A DNA stretch of 64,000 bases from the NCBI GenBank assembly GCA_964017195.1, contig OZ024890.1:50335593-50399592 (forward strand), read 5' to 3'. Numbering within the stretch: the stretch's first letter is position 1; each line of letters opens with the position of its first letter. The notes beneath the pieces are model-generated. The model did not search any database and was not told the origin of the DNA. It was given only the letters and a program-made list of their open reading frames with translations. Source of the stretch: Siderastrea radians (taxonomy: Eukaryota > Cnidaria > Anthozoa > Scleractinia > Rhizangiidae). Of the stretch, positions 22,202 through 35,672 are shown one piece after another. The position numbers and the translations under genes are program-made.

Positions 22202-25200
22202 TAATATTGTAAGGGCATGAGTGGACACTGCAGCTTTACTGTGCCGCAGATAATGGACATAACATCACTATTTGACAATTCAGGCTTGATAGACACACAG
22301 TTACACAGTTTTGTTACCTTCTCCAAAAACCGCTTATACCCTTCACAAAATAATCAAATCACCCTTTCGTTTCATCATTCAGGTAAAGCGAAATGTAAGG
22401 AATGAATTAATTATTAAATGTTCAAGAAAAAAATCAAAACATTTAAAAACAAAATTCAAATATAATTTGGCCGGTGCTGTCGTAGAAGGAAGCTTGGCTA
22501 ACGTCCCTAGTGGCTGTTGAAACAAGGTTGCCTTCGTTTATCTTGTAAATGATGACAAATTGGAAAAATAAAAGAATCGTCACTTTTCTCCAAGTAAAAT
22601 ATAAATTCCCAGGACTTTTAAAACTAGCGAACTTGGCGAACTTCAAGCAGCACAAATCGCATACTCAGTATAGTATTTATTTCAAGCGTCACGTGGAAAT
22701 TAACAAAGATAGGTTTTAATAAATATTCTGGTTACTTCATGTGTCTACGCACGCCAATTAATTGTGCATCCCACAATGAAGCCAGTATTTTCCCACAGAT
22801 ATATAAATATGCAGCTTTTACTGTTGCATATCGAGGTCCGGACGGTTGAGGGTTATCAATCCACTTTGAATCACTGCCCCTCATCCACTCACTCGACCTC
22901 ATTTCTCCCGACTGTATTTTTTTTTTCGAAAAATTATCTCGACTAGAAACATTAACTTTGATTCTCTAACTACCTTTTGCTCAAACATACCACGAAAACG
23001 CAGCTTCCAAGGAATCGTTAGTCGTATTTGTAAAGCTTAGTTGGTAGTTCTAATTTCATTCCGCTAAGATACAAACTAACATTCACGCAATATTGCAATT
23101 TGGCAGCATAGCAGATAAGTATCAATTCTTTATTTATTGATGTATACGAAGACATTGTTCTCTTTCGAAGCAAGGTCGTCGTCTTGTGAGTAAACTCGGT
23201 GCTTAATTAACATTTGAATTTTTGCGGAACGCGACCGCGACCTCGGCCCCAGTTTACCTCTCGCAGTCCAGCTCGCTGTCGCCCCGAAAACGTCTGATGC
23301 TTAAGTTCTCTAGTATCGAGGTCCTGACGGCTGAGAGTTATCAATGCAAATCGTTTTTAATCACTACCTCTCATCCACTCACTTGACCTCATTTTCTACT
23401 TTTGTTTATTATTTTAATTTTTTTTTTTTTTTTACCGTTATGGAATTTTTTTCAGGACAAAGAAATGCAGTGATGAGTCAGATTGTCTTCATTTAGAGCC
23501 TTCTCTGACGGCGAAATTGACACAATTACTCTTCCATAAAGAGAATATAAATAGTAAGTAAATGGGAATTCATGGGAATAAGCAGTCTTAGCAGTGGCAC
23601 ATCCGCAAGGTGACTCTTCGTCCACTGTGTCCAGATGGAATTGGAATTTAGAAATGTTGGGGTTTTTTTAATTTCGAAAGGTTCGATGGGCAGATTTTCA
23701 CAACTGGCTTTTCTGTGGCCTGTACATGTTTAAGCAGCATATTTTCAAACTCCTGAAGAAGCACTCCCGTTGATCACCTAAGAAAAAACAACTGAAGAAG
23801 GATGATCGTAGTTTTACAAATATGATAACTCTCAATCGTCCGGATCTTACCCTGCAAACGTCAAACAGGGTTCCCTTCGATCTTGAAAAAAAGTCGAGTT
23901 TCTAAGAGGGTCATTTTACAGGGTTTGTGGCTCTCAATGTTGACGGAACAAAAATAGAATTTTTTCAGTCACGGCTAAATTTTTCAATTTTTATATCCTT
24001 GTCGGTTAGAACTGTTCAACTCAAATTTTCACGGTTGACAGTAAAAATTTCTCTTATCTGTCGGTTCATGGTTTGAAAAAATTTTTCAATTGAAGGATTT
24101 TCGCTTTACCCTTTGACACGTACGATGTTTGGCGGTGATTTAGATCAGTGTCCGAATACTATTATAAATATGAAAAATCAGTTTTCACTTTACTTAATAG
24201 TGTATTCCTCTCGAAAGAGAAATGTCCTTTAGTCAGGTTGAACTACTTTTGTGCACTATCCCGTGAATGAATCCAGTCTGTCATCCACGATCCCAGGTTT
24301 GGACGGTAGCTTTTTAAAATGCAAACTCCTTTTATATGATTAAAATGGTGTATCATCGTACATCACATGATGTGGCCATTTCACGACCTTTGAATTTAAT
24401 TGATTATCCTTTAGGAAGTTTAGTACCTGTGAGCAAGACTTTCTCCTTGGCTTTGTTGAATATTTTTCATACAGCAAAAAGAAAAACAAAGGAAAAGAAA
24501 TGAGGTATCAGATACGGAAACAAAAAGAGGTCAAGTGATTGGATGAGGGGGATTCAAGTTTCTAGTCTGAAAGACCTGAAAGTATGATAACCCTCAACCG
24601 TCCGGACCTCGATACAGTTATGGTTAAGTTCGGTATTTATATTACTTTGGCAGAAGGATTTTTTCCTTGTGGGAAAATGGGATGAAATAGTGATGTTTAT
24701 GGTAATGCACATATGATAAGCTGCGCGTGCGTGGATAAGCTAACGACAGAGAGTGTTTTCCTCTTTCAAATCCAATATATAAACACATAAGCTAAGTGAT
24801 ATCAACTTACGAGGTACGTTTATCGAAACTTACTAGAAATATAGTGTTTCTTCTTCCACAAATCCTACTACCTATCTTAAACGAGCTTTCCCTTTTGCCG
24901 ATGTATAAAAACGTCACCTTTAAGTTTTTTAAAAAATAATTTGACAGCAGTGTATCTTAAGACCACGAGGATTATCAGTTTCAATTTCTCTGAGTGAGGT
25001 GGATTCTGCTTCCAAAGTAACCCTAAATATCCCTAAAATGTTCAAAAGAACACAAGGAATGGCCAAACAAGAACGTGGCACATATCACCCGAACAGGTAT
25101 CATAAACACAAGATCGTAAATGCGAGATTTTTACGGCTCTAGAGAAAACTGACTTGTGTTCGCGAGCAGCTCTTCTTTCAACAGTTGCACTTAAGCTAAC

Positions 25201-25441
25201 TTTTCAAGACTCTTTTGGATATTTTTCGAAAAGAAAAAGCGGAATTGTTTGTGGTCTGTTTTGTGCTTGAACAATATCTTCAACATGTGTAAATTACACG
25301 TTTTTCGATTGAATTCAATAAATAGTAGATGACGTAATTAAGACAAGACGATCGAAGTAGAATTAACCGACTATAGAATAAAAGGGAAAGTACCTGACAC
25401 TATACACGAAATAACAAAAATCAGGAAAATATGTTAGGGTT

Positions 25442-26189
25442 AATCAGCTTAATTTTGATAAGTATGTCTCTCTAGTTTGTAATAAAGTCAATAATCAGCT
25501 AATAATTATGATTGGATTTTGTAAGCTCATTTATTTTATAGAGAGCCACAGGGTCATCAGCGTTCACCACTGTCACGTGTTACCCGCTTAAAATAAAGTT
25601 TTGTTGATTTGACTTGATTTGATTTGAGTACCAGTGCAATGTTAAAGCTCTACAAGGCGTTTATTTTGCCTCACTTTCAATACTGTTCAACAGTGTGGCA
25701 CTTTTGCAGTTCCAGGAACCGCGACAAGTTATAGAGGCACTAAACAGGCGTCCGCTACGCATTGTTTTTCATGACAAAGATTCGACTTATAAGCAGTTAT
25801 TAGATAAATCTAACACCACTTCTCTTTACAATCAGAGAATACAAAGTTTGTTAACTACTATTTACAAATGTTTACACCTTGTCAATTATCCTAAGTATTT
25901 TAAAGAACTATTAACTGTACGACCGTCTATCTATAATCTTAAAGGTACTGATATTCTATCGTTACCAAAACCAGCAACTACTACGTATGGCCTGCACTCT
26001 TTCAAATATTGTGCGGTGAAATTATGGAACTCATTACCTGATAATATTAGAAGAGAATGTCCTCTAACTAGTTTTAAACGTCTTTTGAAAACAGTCCCGC
26101 TCTTTTCAAGAATGATTTTTAGCCTATTAGAATCTTCAATGAACAATGACAGGCTACGTTTAATATTGCTGTATGATTTAATAATTTAA
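25442..26189 (+). pseudogene. RT C-terminal fragment, unit 1
   Basis: Carries the two lesions of the long-type units. A segment of about 125 bp replaces coding sequence after VCNKVNNQ. It includes AATAAAGTTTTGTTGATTTG and TTGATTTGA repeats, and looks like the 3' end of another LINE. An extra TA in AAGTTATAGAGGC also shifts the frame after RNRDKL. Downstream the frame is open to the stop at 26189 (164 codons from 25695), ending LILLYDLII. Confidence 0.75.
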
Positions 26190-29100
26190 TAATTTTGTAA
26201 GGGCATGAGTGGACAATGCAGCTTTACTGTGCCGCAGATAATGGACATAACATCACTATTTGACAATTCAGGCTTGATAGACACACAGTTACTCAGTTTT
26301 GTTACCTTCTCCAAACACCGCTTATACCCTTCACAAAATAATCAAATCACGCTTTCGTTTCATCATTCATGTAAAGCGAAATGTAAGGAATGAATTAATT
26401 ATTAAATGTTCAAGAAAAAAATCAAAACATTTAAAAACAAAATTAAAATATAATTTGGCCCTGTGCTGTCGTAGAAGGAAGCTTGGCTAACGTCCCTAGT
26501 GGCTGTTGAAACAGGGTTGCCTTCGTTTATCTTGTAAATGATGACAAATTGGAAAAATAAAAGAATCGTCACTTTTCTCCAAGTAAAATATAAATTCCCA
26601 GGACTTTTAAAACTAGCGAACTTGGCGAACTTCAAGCAGCACAAATCGCATACTCAGTATAGTATTTATTTCAAGCGTCACGTGGAAATTAACAAAGATA
26701 GGTTTTAATAAATATTCTGGTTACTTCATGTGTCTACGCACGCCAATTAATTGTGCATCCCACAATGAAGCCAGTATTTTCCCACAGATATATAAATATG
26801 CAGCTTTTACTGTTGCATATCGAGGTCCGGACGGTTGAGGGTTATCAATCCACTTTGAATCACTGCCCCTCATCCACTCACTCGACCTCATTTCTCCCGA
26901 CTGTATTTTTTTTTTCGAAAAATTATCTCGACTAGAAACATTAACTTTGATTCTCTAACTACCTTTTGCTCAAACATACCACGAAAACGCAGCTTCCAAG
27001 GAATCGTTAGTCGTATTTGTAAAGCTTAGTTGGTAGTTCTAATTTCATTCCGCTAAGATACAAACTAACATTCACGCAATATTGCAATTTGGCAGCATAG
27101 CAGATAAGTATCAATTCTTTATTTATTGATGTATACGAAGACATTGTTCTCTTTCGAAGCAAGGTCGTCGTCTTGTGAGTAAACTCGGTGCTTAATTAAC
27201 ATTTGAATTTTTGCGGAACGCGACCGCGACCTCGGCCCCAGTTTACCTCTCGCAGTCCAGCTCGCTGTCGCCCCGAAAACGTCTGATGCTTAAGTTCTCT
27301 AGTATCGAGGTCCTGACGGCTGAGAGTTATCAATGCAAATCGTTTTTAATCACTACCTCTCATCCACTCACTTGACCTCATTTTCTACTTTTGTTTATTA
27401 TTTTAATTTTTTTTTTTTTTTACCGTTATGGAATTTTTTTCAGGACAAAGAAATGCAGTGATGAGTCAGATTGTCTTCATTTAGAGCCTTCTCTGACGGC
27501 GAAATTGACACAATTACTCTTCCATAAAGAGAATATAAATAGTAAGTAAATGGGAATTCATGGGAATAAGCAGTCTTAGCAGTGGCACATCCGCAAGGTG
27601 ACTCTTCGTCCACTGTGTCCAGATGGAATTGGAATTTAGAAATGTTGGGGTTTTTTTAATTTCGAAAGGTTCGATGGGCAGATTTTCACAACTGGCTTTT
27701 CTGTGGCCTGTACATGTTTAAGCAGCATATTTTCAAACTCCTGAAGAAGCACTCCCGTTGATCACCTAAGAAAAAACAACTGAAGAAGGATGATCGTAGT
27801 TTTACAAATATGATAACTCTCAATCGTCCGGATCTTACCCTGCAAACGTCAAACAGGGTTCCCTTCGATCTTGAAAAAAAGTCGAGTTTCTAAGAGGGTC
27901 ATTTTACAGGGTTTGTGGCTCTCAATGTTGACGGAACAAAAATAGAATTTTTTCAGTCACGGCTAAATTTTTCAATTTTTATATCCTTGTCGGTTAGAAC
28001 TGTTCAACTCAAATTTTCACGGTTGACAGTAAAAATTTCTCTTATCTGTCGGTTCATGGTTTGAAAAAATTTTTCAATTGAAGGATTTTCGCTTTACCCT
28101 TTGACACGTACGATGTTTGGCGGTGATTTAGATCAGTGTCCGAATACTATTATAAATATGAAAAATCAGTTTTCACTTTACTTAATAGTGTATTCCTCTC
28201 GAAAGAGAAATGTCCTTTAGTCAGGTTGAACTACTTTTGTGCACTATCCCGTGAATGAATCCAGTCTGTCATCCACGATCCCAGGTTTGGACGGTAGCTT
28301 TTTAAAATGCAAACTCCTTTTATATGATTAAAATGGTGTATCATCGTACATCACATGATGTGGCCATTTCACGACCTTTGAATTTAATTGATTATCCTTT
28401 AGGAAGTTTAGTACCTGTGAGCAAGACTTTCTCCTTGGCTTTGTTGAATATTTTTCATACAGCAAAAAGAAAAACAAAGGAAAAGAAATGAGGTATCAGA
28501 TACGGAAACAAAAAGAGGTCAAGTGATTGGATGAGGGGGATTCAAGTTTCTAGTCTGAAAGACCTGAAAGTATGATAACCCTCAACCGTCCGGACCTCGA
28601 TACAGTTATGGTTAAGTTCGGTATTTATATTACTTTGGCAGAAGGATTTTTTCCTTGTGGGAAAATGGGATGAAATAGTGATGTTTATGGTAATGCACAT
28701 ATGATAAGCTGCGCGTGCGTGGATAAGCTAACGACAGAGAGTGTTTTCCTCTTTCAAATCCAATATATAAACACATAAGCTAAGTGATATCAACTTACGA
28801 GGTACGTTTATCGAAACTTACTAGAAATATAGTGTTTCTTCTTCCACAAATCCTACTACCTATCTTAAACGAGCTTTCCCTTTTGCCGATGTATAAAAAC
28901 GTCACCTTTAAGTTTTTTAAAAAATAATTTGACAGCAGTGTATCTTAAGACCACGAGGATTATCAGTTTCAATTTCTCTGAGTGAGGTGGATTCTGCTTC
29001 CAAAGTAACCCTAAATATCCCTAAAATGTTCAAAAGAACACAAGGAATGGCCAAACAAGAACGTGGCACATATCACCCGAACAGGTATCATAAACACAAG

Positions 29101-29429
29101 ATCGTAAATGCGAGATTTTTACGGCTCTAGAGAAAACTGACTTGTGTTCGCGAGCAGCTCTTCTTTCAACAGTTGCACTTAAGCTAACTTTTCAAGACTC
29201 TTTTGGATATTTTTCGAAAAGAAAAAGCGGAATTGTTTGTGGTCTGTTTTGTGCTTGAACAATATCTTCAACATGTGTAAATTACACGTTTTTCGATTGA
29301 ATTCAATAAATAGTAGATGACGTAATTAAGACAAGACGATCGAAGTAGAATTAACCGACTATAGAATAAAAGGGAAAGTACCTGACACTATACACGAAAT
29401 AACAAAAATCAGGAAAATATGTTAGGGTT
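25442..29429 (+). repeat. Array unit 1 (3,988 bp)
   Basis: Long-type unit. Cores at 26822-26889 (minus), 27307-27379 (minus), about 27809 (diverged plus) and 28515-28598 (plus). From about 22527 to 30597 the sequence is two almost identical 3,988-bp copies. The one difference I found is a T-run of 16 near 23420 against 15 near 27410. Confidence 0.9.
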
Positions 29430-30177
29430 AATCAGCTTAATTTTGATAAGTATGTCTCTCTAGTTTGTAATAAAGTCAATAATCAGCTAATAATTATGAT
29501 TGGATTTTGTAAGCTCATTTATTTTATAGAGAGCCACAGGGTCATCAGCGTTCACCACTGTCACGTGTTACCCGCTTAAAATAAAGTTTTGTTGATTTGA
29601 CTTGATTTGATTTGAGTACCAGTGCAATGTTAAAGCTCTACAAGGCGTTTATTTTGCCTCACTTTCAATACTGTTCAACAGTGTGGCACTTTTGCAGTTC
29701 CAGGAACCGCGACAAGTTATAGAGGCACTAAACAGGCGTCCGCTACGCATTGTTTTTCATGACAAAGATTCGACTTATAAGCAGTTATTAGATAAATCTA
29801 ACACCACTTCTCTTTACAATCAGAGAATACAAAGTTTGTTAACTACTATTTACAAATGTTTACACCTTGTCAATTATCCTAAGTATTTTAAAGAACTATT
29901 AACTGTACGACCGTCTATCTATAATCTTAAAGGTACTGATATTCTATCGTTACCAAAACCAGCAACTACTACGTATGGCCTGCACTCTTTCAAATATTGT
30001 GCGGTGAAATTATGGAACTCATTACCTGATAATATTAGAAGAGAATGTCCTCTAACTAGTTTTAAACGTCTTTTGAAAACAGTCCCGCTCTTTTCAAGAA
30101 TGATTTTTAGCCTATTAGAATCTTCAATGAACAATGACAGGCTACGTTTAATATTGCTGTATGATTTAATAATTTAA
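29430..30177 (+). pseudogene. RT C-terminal fragment, unit 2
   Basis: Appears identical to the unit 1 fragment, including the extra TA and the 125-bp segment, as expected from the recent 3,988-bp duplication. Confidence 0.75.
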
Positions 30178-31797
30178 TAATTTTGTAAGGGCATGAGTGG
30201 ACAATGCAGCTTTACTGTGCCGCAGATAATGGACATAACATCACTATTTGACAATTCAGGCTTGATAGACACACAGTTACTCAGTTTTGTTACCTTCTCC
30301 AAACACCGCTTATACCCTTCACAAAATAATCAAATCACGCTTTCGTTTCATCATTCATGTAAAGCGAAATGTAAGGAATGAATTAATTATTAAATGTTCA
30401 AGAAAAAAATCAAAACATTTAAAAACAAAATTAAAATATAATTTGGCCCTGTGCTGTCGTAGAAGGAAGCTTGGCTAACGTCCCTAGTGGCTGTTGAAAC
30501 AGGGTTGCCTTCGTTTATCTTGTAAATGATGACAAATTGGAAAAATAAAAGAATCGTCACTTTTCTCCAAGTAAAATATAAATTCCCAGGACTTTTAAAA
30601 CTACCGAACTTGTCGAACTTCAAGCAGCACAAATCGCATACTCAGTATAGTATTTATTTCAAGCGTCACGTGGAAGTTAACAAAGATGGATTTTAGTAAA
30701 TATTCTGGTTACTTCATGTGTCTACGCACCCCAATTAATTGTGCATCCCACAATGAAGCCAGTGTTTTCCCACAGATATATAAATATGCAACTTTTACCG
30801 TAGGATATCGAGGTCCAGACAGTTGAGGGTTATCAATCCACTTTGAATCACTACTCCTCATCCACTCACTTGACCTCATTTTTCCCGACTGTATTTTTTT
30901 TTCGAAAAATTATCTCGACTAGAAACATTAACTTTGATTCTCTAATCACCTTTTGCTCAAACATACCACGAAAACGCAGCTTCCAAGGGATCGATAGTCG
31001 TATTTGTAAAGCTTAGTTGGTAGTTCTAATTTCATTCCGCTAAGATACAAACTAACATTCACACAATATTGCAATTTGGCAGCATAGCAGATAAGTATCA
31101 ATTCTTTATTTATTCATGTATACGAAGACATTGTTCTCTTTCGAGAGCAATGTCGTCGCCTTGTGAGTAAACTCGGTGCTTAATTAACATTTGAATTTTT
31201 GCGGAAAGCGACCGCGACCTCGGCCCCAGTTTACCTCTCGCAGTCCAGCTCGCTGTCGCCCCGAAAACGTCTAATGCTTAAGTTCTCTAGTATCGAGGTC
31301 CGGACGGCTGAGGGTTATCAATGCAAATCGTTTTTAATCACTACCCCTCATCCACTCACTTGACCTCATTTTCTACTTTTGTTTATTATTATTTTAATTT
31401 TTTTTTTTTTTACCGTTATGGAAATTTTTTCAGGACAAAGAAATGCAGTGATGAGTCAGATTGTCTTCATTTAGGGCCATCTCTGACAGCGAAATTGACA
31501 CAATTACTCTTCCATGTAGAGAATATAAATAGTAAGTAAATGGGAATTCATGGGAATTAGTAGTCTTAGCAGTGGCACATCCTCAAGATGACTCTTCGTC
31601 CACTGTGTCCAGATGGAATTGGAATTTAGAAATGTTAGAGTTTTTTAATTTCGAAAGGTTCGATGGGCAGAGTTTCACAACTTGGCTTTTCTGTGGCCTG
31701 TACATGTATAAGCAGCATATTTTCAAACTCCTGAAGAAGCACTTCCGATGATCACCTAAGAAAAAACAACTGAAGAAGGATGATCGCAGTTTTACAA

Positions 31798-31891
31798 ATA
31801 TGATAACTCTCAATCGTCCGGATCTTACCCAGCAAACGTCAAATATGATAACTCTCAATCGTCCGGATCTTACCCAGCAAACGTCAAACAG
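31798..31891. repeat. 47-bp tandem duplication of the diverged plus core
   Basis: Two adjacent copies of ATGATAACTCTCAATCGTCC plus TACCCAGCAAACGTCAAA, found only in unit 2. Confidence 0.85.
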
Positions 31892-33464
31892 GGTTCCCTT
31901 CGATCTTAAAAAAAGTCGAGTTTCTAAGAGGGTCAATTTACAGGGTTTGTGGCTCTCAATGTTGACGGAACAAAAATAGAATTTTTTCAGTCACGGCTAA
32001 ATTTTTCAATTTTTATATCCTTGTCGGTTAAAACTGTTCAACTAAAATTTTCACGGTTGACAGTAAAAATTTCTCTTATCTGTCGGTTCATAGTTTGAAA
32101 AACTTTTTCAATTGAAGGATTTTCGCTTTACCCTTTGACACGTACGATGTTTGGCGGTGATTTAGATCAGTGTCAGAATACTATTATAAATATGAAAAAT
32201 CAGTTTTCACTTTACTTAATACTGTATTCCTCTCGAAAGAGAAATGTCCTTTAGTCAGGTTGAACTACTTTGTGCACTATCCCGTGAATGAATCCAGTCT
32301 GTCATCCACGATCTCAGGTTTGGACGGTAGCTTTTTAAAATGCAAACTCCTTTTATATGATTAAAATGGTGTATCATCGTACAGCACATGATGTGGCCAT
32401 TTCAAGACCTTTGAATTTAATTGATTATCCTTTAGGAAGTTTAGTACCTGTGAGCAAGACTTTCTCCTTGGCTTTGTTGAATATTTTTCATACGGCAAAA
32501 AGAAAAACAAAGGAAAAGAAATGAGGTATCAGATATGTAAACAAAAAGAGGTCAAGTGATTGGATGAGGGGGGATTCAAGTTTCTAGTCTGAAAGACCTG
32601 AAAGTATGATAACCCTCAACCGTCCGGACCTCGATACAGTTATGGTTAAGTTCGGTATTTATATTACTTTGGCAGAAGGATTTTTTCCTTGCGGGAAAAT
32701 GGGATGAAATAGTGATGTTTATGGTAATGTACATATGATAAGCTGCGCGTGCGTGGATAAGCTAACGACAGAGAGTGTTTTCCTCTTTCAAATCCAATAT
32801 ATAAACACACAAGGTAAGTGATATCAACTTACGAGGTACGTTTATCGAAACTTACTACAAATATAGTGTTTCTTCTTGCACAAGTCCTACCACCTATCTT
32901 AAACGAGCTTTCCCTTTTGCCGATGTATAAAAACGTCACCTTTAAGTTTTCTAAAAAATAATTTGACAGCAGTGTATCTTAAGACCACGAGGATTATCAG
33001 TTTCAATTTCTCTGAGTGAGGTGGATTCTGCTTCCAAAGTAACCCTAAATATCCCTAAAATGTTCAAAAGAACACAAGGAATGGCCAAACAAGAACGTGG
33101 CACATATCACCCGAACAGGTATCATAAACACAAGATCGTAAATGTGAGATTTTTACGGCTCTAGAGAAAACTGACTTGTGTTCGCGAGCAGCTCTTCTTT
33201 CAACAGTTGCACTTAAGCTAACTTTTCAAGACTCTTTTGGATATTTTTCGAAAATAAAAAGCGGAATTGTTTGTGGTCTGTTTTGTGCTTGAACAATATC
33301 TTCAACATATGTAAATTACACGTTTTTCGATTGAATTCAATAAATAGTAGATGACGTAATTAAGACAAGACGATCGAAGTAGAATTAACCGACTATAGAA
33401 TAAAAGGGAAAGTACCTGACACTATACACGAAATAACAAAAATCAGGAAAAATATGTTAGGGTT

Positions 33465-34215
33465 AATCAGCTTAATTTTGATAAGCATGTCTCTCTAGTT
33501 TGTAATAAAGTCAATAATCAGCTAATAATTATGATTGGATTTTGTAAGCTCATTTATTTTATAGAGAGCCACAGGTTCATCAGCGTTCACCACTGTCACG
33601 TGTTACCCGCTTAAAATAAAGTTTTGTTGATTTGACTTGATTTAATTTGAGTACCAGTGCAATGTTAAAGCTCTACAAGGCGTTTATTTTGTCTCACTTT
33701 CAATACTGTTCAACAGTGTGGCACTTCTGCAGTTCCAGGAACCGCAACAAGTTATAGAGGCACTAAACAGGCGTCCGCTACGCATTGTTTTTCATGACAA
33801 AGATTCGACTTATAAGCAGTTATTAGATAAATCTAACACCACTTCTCTTTACAATCAGAGAATACAAAGTATGTTAACTATTATTTACAAATGTTTACAC
33901 CTTGTCAATTATCCTAAGTATTTTAAAGAACTATTAACTGTACGATCGTCTATCTATAATCTTAAAGGTACTGATATTCTATCATTACCAAAACCAGCAA
34001 CTACTACGTATGGCCTGCACTCTTTCAAATATTATACGGTGAAATTATGGAACTCATTACCTGATAATATTAGAAGAGAATGTCCTCTAACTAGTTTTAA
34101 ACGTCTTTTGAAAACAGTCCGGCTCTTTCCAAGAATGATTTTTAGCTTATTAGAATCTTCAATGAACAATGACAGGCTACGTTTAATATTGCTGTATGAT
34201 TTAATAATTGAATAA
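33465..34215 (+). pseudogene. RT C-terminal fragment, unit 3
   Basis: Same two lesions as units 1 and 2, plus private changes (YYTVKLW for YCAVKLW, and LIIE read-through at the end because TAATTGAATAA replaces TAATTTAATAA). Confidence 0.75.
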
Positions 34216-34379
34216 TTTTGTAAGGGCATGAGTGGACAGTGCAGCTTTACTGTCACGTCAGATAATGGACATAACATCACTATTTGACAATTCAGGCTTG
34301 ATAGACACACAGTTACACAGCTTTGTTACCTTCTCCAAAAACCGCTTATACCCTTCACAAAATAATCAAATCACCCTTT

Positions 34380-34866
34380 TAGTGCGGTACGGTATGTCCG
34401 AAAAATCGCTCCGGTAGGATTTTCTTGCCGAAATTGATTTTTTTGTTGTTTTGGACTAATTTTAGGCCGAATAATAAGAATCCGATGGGGTTCAAATTTT
34501 CCGAACCCGTCTTCCCATGTTACTGGCCACTAACGGGTATAATTTATGCTAATAAGATGCTAATGAGATGCAGGAATAAGTTTTGCGAATTTCTTCGCTC
34601 TAGTGTAAGATATACGTACCTAACATTATAGGAAGCTTGCTTTTGATGACTTACGTCGTTCGACCTTAATTGGTTACCATGGCAACAGTCGATGACGTCA
34701 GGATTAATTTCTTTCTATTTTGGTGGCGGCCATCTTGGATCCGCCATCTTGGATTTTCGAACTCTCATTTTTCTTAAGCAAAAGAAATTATTTTAAATAA
34801 ACTTTAGCTAACGAATGATTTCCGTTGCAAGAGATGTTCAGTTAAGTACTGCACTTTCTTTATTTT
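34380..34866 (+). repeat. Left terminal inverted repeat of the Academ-like element
   Basis: Pairs with 40795-41282. Shared landmarks in order: the terminus, GGCCGAATAATAAGAATCC, ATGCTAATAAGATGCTAATG (against its counterpart), GGTTACCATGGCAACAGTCG, the CRE and YY1-like sites, and TAACGAATGATTTCC. Small indels separate the arms. Confidence 0.85.
34693..34752 (+). promoter_or_regulatory. CRE plus tandem YY1-like sites in the left TIR
   Basis: TGACGTCA (34693-34700) is a perfect CRE palindrome. GCGGCCATCTTGG and CCGCCATCTTGG (34725-34752) are two YY1-type sites (AAGATGGC on the opposite strand). The transposase start lies 920 bp downstream, so the TIR plausibly carries the promoter. Binding is inference. 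Confidence 0.5.
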
Positions 34867-35672
34867 CCTTTTTACAGTTTTCTCATAAAAATTAAAATAA
34901 CATGTCTTTTGCCATTAGTCCCATAGTAACAACGCAATAGCTATTCGTCTTCTTTTTATTATTTGTAATACTAATGCAGAGTTCAGTTAAAAGTGTTCGT
35001 GTAAAAACGTTTGCGATTATATTTTTGCTCTGACTTCATTTAAATTAAGCAAACTTAGCACGGGCTTGATCTTGATGACGTACGTCGACTTAAATTGGTT
35101 TTTACCATGGGAAGAAAACCAATTGAAAGCACTTTCTGTTCGGTCTCTCCGGTCGAAAAGCTCACTGCTGTCACGTTCCAATTGCCCTTGATTATCCTTT
35201 CTTACACGAACACCGGAGAAGAGTGAACAAGCAATTACAAGGTAAGCGTACTTTAAGTTCTATCAGAATGTTTTAGAGTATGTTTCACGATAAGAAGCAA
35301 TAGAGCTTAAACAAACGAGTAAGAATACTTGCAGTTGTCGGATTTGAGAATAAACATTGATGTTATTATAATGCGCCAAGCAGGGAAAATTTAGAGGTGT
35401 TTAAATCTGTGCACAGTAAATAAGTTCAAGATCAAAACTGTCATTTCTTAGCGCTCATTCGCCCCTAAAATACACAGCCGTAAATCTTCAAATTCTAGGC
35501 GTATTTTCGCAATTACGAGGCCAAAAAAGAAACTCGTCAGCTCGAGCAGCACGCACATTTAAGCGTGCAGAGACACAACAAAAAATATTTATTTTGATTT
35601 GTTGTTGTTTAGCATCGGAGAGGAAAAAAGGAATCTGATGTTATCTAGCCGTCAAGTAGTAGCGAAGTAGTC

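Larger units (their letters stand above)
21521..25441 (+). repeat. Array unit 0 (3.92 kb)
   Basis: First complete unit, counted from the start of its RT fragment. Order: RT fragment, minus core (22833-22900), second minus core (23318-23390), diverged plus core (about 23821-23851), plus core (24527-24610), then the conserved GTGTTTCTTCTTCCACAAAT and AAAGTACCTGACAC blocks. It is a short-type unit: the 125-bp segment seen between AATAATCAGCT and CTACAAGGCG in the middle units is absent. Confidence 0.85.
29430..33464 (+). repeat. Array unit 2 (4,035 bp)
   Basis: Cores at 30810-30877 and 31295-31367 (minus), about 31798 and 31845 (diverged plus, duplicated) and 32548-32632 (plus). It is longer than its neighbours because a 47-bp piece holding the diverged core half (31798-31844 and 31845-31891) is tandemly doubled. 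Confidence 0.85.

Noticed and set aside
22217..22655. Repeated short frames after the RT fragment in each unit (TVPQIMDITSLFDNSG and the minus-strand MCCLKFAKFASFKSP)
   Set aside because: They recur because the DNA is duplicated; diverged copies at 9100-9300 and 58490-58680 do not keep the frames.
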